Below are positions 60,529 through 64,000 of a DNA stretch of 64,000 nucleotides, in pieces (the stretch's first letter is position 1; every line of letters begins with the position of its first letter). Position numbers and translations under genes: made by a program. Location: contig LUGG01000001.1 of the NCBI GenBank assembly GCA_001683735.1, positions 496,001-560,000 of the forward strand, given 5' to 3'. Below the pieces are notes generated by a model, which saw only the letters and a program-made list of their open reading frames with translations, did not search any database and had not been told where the DNA came from. The stretch is from Grifola frondosa. Lineage: Eukaryota > Basidiomycota > Agaricomycetes > Polyporales > Grifolaceae.

Positions 60529-60678
60529 ACCGTGCCCCTTGTGGGTAGAGTAGAGATGGCTACTCTCAAGTATGTGACCATGCCCCTTGTGGGTAGAGTA
60601 GAGACGGCTACTCTCAAGTATGCGACCGTGCCATATGGCAGAGTAAGACGGCTACTCTCAAGTATGTGACCGTGCCTG
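60529..60678. repeat. 48-bp minisatellite, about three units
   Basis: Units share CCCCTTGTGGGTAGAGTAGA and GGCTACTCTCAAGTATG; the first two are nearly identical and the third is shortened. The unit length is a multiple of three, so a minus-strand ORF shows a repeated YLRVA-STLPTRG-V, which I take as incidental. Confidence 0.8.
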
Positions 60679-61427
60679 ATATAGGCAAAGTAAAAACCAC
60701 CATTATTATGGATGCAACCAAGACGTTCATATATAGAACAGAGATAATAGTGTATTTCACTAGGGATGAGGTTGTCACTCAATATTGTCTATGTCACGTG
60801 ATAGACATAGCCGATTGGAATGATCATATAATAAAACTTATCATGCAAGAATGTATCTCTATAGTAATATGGCCTACATCTATATTATTACGTTCACCTT
60901 TAATACATTCAATAGCTTCTTATTACATGTCAGTGTTAGATTTAATTCTGGAAATCAAAATTTCCTTTTATCGACATGTTTATTGGCAACATGATTTTGT
61001 TGTTTTACATAAACAAAAACATGGATTCATATGTTTACTTGATAGATTGGTGTATACAGTTCACTACTCACACAAACCTATTAAAGTATATATTGAATCA
61101 TTTTCTAACATGCAACAAGTAGGTGGTGCTACATCAGTAGCCAAGAAATCTCGCACTTGGTCTTCAGATGAAATATGTCCTTATGTAGAAGATACAACAT
61201 TGTTAACTGATAATGCTCGGTATAAGTTCATAACTTATGGTCCTAAATCTGTATTATCTGATATGAATAAGGAGGCAGATACTGTGATGGCAGATATTTC
61301 TTTGATGATACTAGCCACATGTTTACCAGGTCATTCATTGGAAATCTTATGTCAGTCTCATGATTTATTTATTTCTAACAGAACATCTAAGAAAACTGCA
61401 GCAATGCAAGATATTTTGCTACATTAA
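60679..61427 (+). pseudogene. Helitron-type protein segment upstream of the PIF1 domain
   Basis: An open stretch with YKFITYGPKSVLSDMNKEAD, TVMADISLMILATCLPGHSL and DLFISNRTSKKTAAMQDILL leads directly into the helicase, which continues in another frame at 61430. No replication-initiator (HUH) motif lies in the visible part. Confidence 0.55.
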
Positions 61428-61429
61428 AA

Positions 61430-63270
61430 ATGTATCTTGGTGGTATGGCTGGAACAGGAAAATCTCAGATGATCAAAGCCTTGATACATTTCTTTGGTGA
61501 GCGTAAGGAGGGATATAGATTTATATGTCTTGCACCGACAGGCTCTGCTGCTGCATTAATTGGTGGATCAACTTATCATTCCATATCAGGATTATGTCAA
61601 CATGGATCAGAATCTATAGCAACTTTACTTGCAGTCAGAGAGAGACTACAGAATGTTGAATATATATTCTTGGATGAAGTATCGATGGTTGATTGTAATA
61701 GCTTATATACTATTTGTGAGAAAATGTGCAAAGCACTCAAAAATGAAGGTCAACCGTTTGGTGGAATCAATATGATATTTGCAGGTGACTTTGCACAGCT
61801 TCCACCTCCAGTGAATAGCAACACTCTTTTCTCTCACAAAGTGGGACGTGTGATACATACGACTAGTAGCTATACTCAACAGGAAGCCTCTATTGGTAAA
61901 GCACTCTGGCATCAGGTAACAACTGTTGTTATATTAAGAGAAAATATGAGACAACGGGCACAAAATTCAGATGATGCTAAGTTGCGGACAGCATTGGACA
62001 ATCTTCGGTATAAGTTTTGCACAAAGGCAGATATAAAGCATATCAGTTCCCGAGTAGCTGGTAAACCCAAGTTGAATCAATGCAAATTTAGAAATGTGTC
62101 AGTTATTACTGCATGGAATGCACACAGGGATAAAATCAATGAGATGGGATGTGCTAGATTTGCAAGAGAGACATCACAACCATTGACTACATTCTATTCC
62201 CTAGATAAATGGGGAACAGATAATGATGAGAAGGATAAAAAATCTAGAAAAAAAAAAGGTAGACCCTAAACGATCATCCAATGTCATTGATCCTATTCTT
62301 CAAGAGTGTCTATGGAATCTGTCTCATAATAGTACAGATAATCATGCTGGAAAATTAACATTATGCCTGGGTCTTCCAGTAATGATAAAGACCAATGAGG
62401 CAACAGAATGTTCAGTCACAAATGGTGCTGAAGGTATAGTGGTTGGATGGAAGTCACGTCCATTGCCAAATGATAAACTAGGGTTAGACACTCTATTTAT
62501 AAAATTAACTGCTGCACCAACATCGATTCAACTGGAAGGCTTGCCTGAAAATGTCATTCCAATAAGTCACAGCACTAAAAAGATATGATGCAAGATGCCC
62601 AATGGAAAGGAGCTTGCAATATCTCGGGACCAGGTGGCTGTAATTCCAAACTTTGCCATGACTGACTTTGGCTCTCAGGGTCGTACTCATCTCAATAATG
62701 TTTGTGACTTACAGAATTGCAGGTCTCATCAGTCTATTTACACTTGTTTATCTCGTGGATCAACATATGAGGGAACAATTATTGTTCAACCTTTTGATGA
62801 ACATAAAATGACAGGTGGTATCACTGGTAGTCTTAGACAAGAATTTCGTGAGCTTGAATTATTGGATGAGATCACAAAACTCCGATACTTGAAGAAACTT
62901 CCAGCTAAAGTTACAGGCTCCACAAGAAATGCACTTATCCACTCATTCAGAGCCTGGAAAGGTTCCCTCTTTGTACCTAAATCAATGCATGGAGCATTAA
63001 AATGGACCAAATCTGAGCCATTTGAAAACGAGGAACCTGAATCAGAGTTGCCCTGGAACATTGTTACACGTCAGAAGGCAGACAACAAGACTAAAAATCA
63101 AGAGCAATCTGAGGAGAAAATATCTTTACCTCGTGGTCAAAAGGATATTAGTCTTTTTGTAAGTGCTAAAGGTACCAACACTTTAAACACCATAAGCATT
63201 GATCAAGGTGGTTTAAAAAGTGGCAAGCGCAAAAGAGATGTGAAGTCTGAAACTGTGGAAGACACAGATT
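61430..63270 (+). pseudogene. PIF1-like helicase of a Helitron-type element
   Basis: Superfamily 1 helicase motifs: Walker A MYLGGMAGTGKSQMIKAL, motif Ia APTGSAAALIGGSTYHS, Walker B YIFLDEVSMVD, motif III GGINMIFAGDFAQLPPP, then VVILRENMRQRAQNSDDAKL. After a break at an A-run (62249-62258) it goes on with GKLTLCLGLPVMIKTNEATE; after an in-frame TGA (62586-62588) MPNGKELAISRDQVAVIPNF and the motif VI-like HQSIYTCLSRGSTYEGTIIV. PIF1 helicases with this wording are encoded by fungal Helitrons. Three breaks: frameshift at 61428, A-run indel, TGA. Confidence 0.85.
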
Positions 63271-64000
63271 AACGTAAAGTCAAAAAGTCTAGATTACATA
63301 AACAATCTGATTTATTAACTTATGCTTCACCCATTGCTTTTCAGTGGGATGCTGACAACTATAGCTGTGCATATGATACTTTATTCTCTATCTTATTTTC
63401 AGTATACTGTGAATCTACAGAAAGGTGGATGTCAGAAGTGGTTAAGCAGAATGGACTTTTGAGATCATTTACGGCTGCATTTCAACGAGTAAGGGAGGGT
63501 AAATCAACCATGGAACAAGCCAGAGATTGCTTACGGCAAATCTTACATAATATAGATGCAGAATCATTTTCACTCACAGGACATCGTGGCAGTGAACTTT
63601 TTTCACTATTAAAATGTATGCTAGAAGTGAACAATGGCTGTGTTGAACGTACTCTTTGCTGTCAGCATTGTCATATTGACTTGGAAGCTGAAGAGGATAA
63701 TACCATTTTATGGGATTGCTCAAAAGTCATATGGAATGAATATCCTACAAAGCTTGGCTCACATAAAGAGAGGACTATAAAAGAGTGGCTTACTCCATTA
63801 TTCAACCGACCCATTGCTCAGAAATGCGACAAATGCACAGGCAACATGTTTCAACGAGTTGAATTTCAACAAAATTCAAACTTTGTATGCTTTATTACTA
63901 ATGGTACACGTATTAAATTTAATCATATGATTAATCTGAATGAAGATACAGAGGCATACAGATTGTGTGGAATTATATACTTTGGTGATTTCCACTTTAC
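63271..64000 (+). pseudogene. C-terminal cysteine-protease-like region of the helicase protein, open at window end
   Basis: After a single TAA at 63268-63270 the same frame stays open to the window edge. It reads QWDADNYSCAYDTLFSILFS, GHRGSELFSLLKCML, CCQHCHID and CDKCTGNMFQ. The DNYSCAYD block resembles the Cys box of ubiquitin-specific or related proteases, and paired CxxC motifs could bind zinc. Such a tail is common on these helicases in agaricomycetes as I recall. The TAA is most simply CAA with a C-to-T change. Confidence 0.6.

Overview
The window looks like nuclear DNA of an agaricomycete (mushroom-type basidiomycete). Genes are packed closely and cut by many introns of about 45-70 nt. 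The mobile elements are those expected in such genomes: a Helitron-type PIF1 helicase, a hAT transposase with introns, a tyrosine-recombinase retrotransposon and Tc1-like remnants. All protein names rest on motifs and family features recognised by eye; no search was run.

Positions 1-26.7 kb are a gene island. In order: a Q/P-rich protein on the minus strand (cut by the window edge), an amidase (+), a FAD oxidoreductase (-), the meiotic MutS homolog MSH4 (-), VPS72/SWC2 (-), an L51/S25-type mitochondrial ribosomal protein (+), GET2 (-), an ArfGAP (+), leukotriene-A4-hydrolase-type aminopeptidase (-), RNA polymerase I subunit RPA12 (+), OST5 (-), YOP1 (+), an UNC93-like transporter (+) and a DBF2-type NDR kinase (-). 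They serve unrelated housekeeping jobs (chromatin, ER membrane insertion and glycosylation, vesicle traffic, RNA polymerase I, septation). Two short divergent promoters lie between VPS72 and the ribosomal protein and between the aminopeptidase and RPA12. Conserved reading frames here break again and again at short G/C runs, usually as if one base were missing, so consensus indel errors are a better first explanation than pseudogenes. MSH4 holds an 8-nt and a 12-nt microexon; the 8-nt one lies inside the Walker A motif.

From 26.7 kb on, composition becomes AT-rich and mobile DNA dominates. There is a TA-flanked MITE, three copies of a 0.6-kb repeat (R1), a long TG/CA-rich degenerate repeat tract, a foldback element with perfect 122-bp arms, and a decayed 1.6-kb Tc1-like element. 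A hAT transposase gene (36-42.5 kb) is split by a 5.2-kb YR retrotransposon with gag, RT/RNase H and recombinase on the minus strand and the split direct repeats (A1-ORFs-B1-A2-B2) typical of the Ngaro/PAT type. A lone 0.76-kb ORF (44 kb) and a polyketide synthase remnant (46.5-48.8 kb) follow.

The least explained part is 48.8-60.2 kb: a CpG-rich degenerate repeat tract, a sequence carrying a perfect 25-bp-arm palindrome, then about 9 kb of intron-rich decayed genes that match no transposase I know, and a second diverged copy of the palindrome-bearing sequence in the same orientation. It may be an uncharacterised multi-gene mobile element. The window ends in a decayed Helitron-type PIF1 helicase that runs off the edge.
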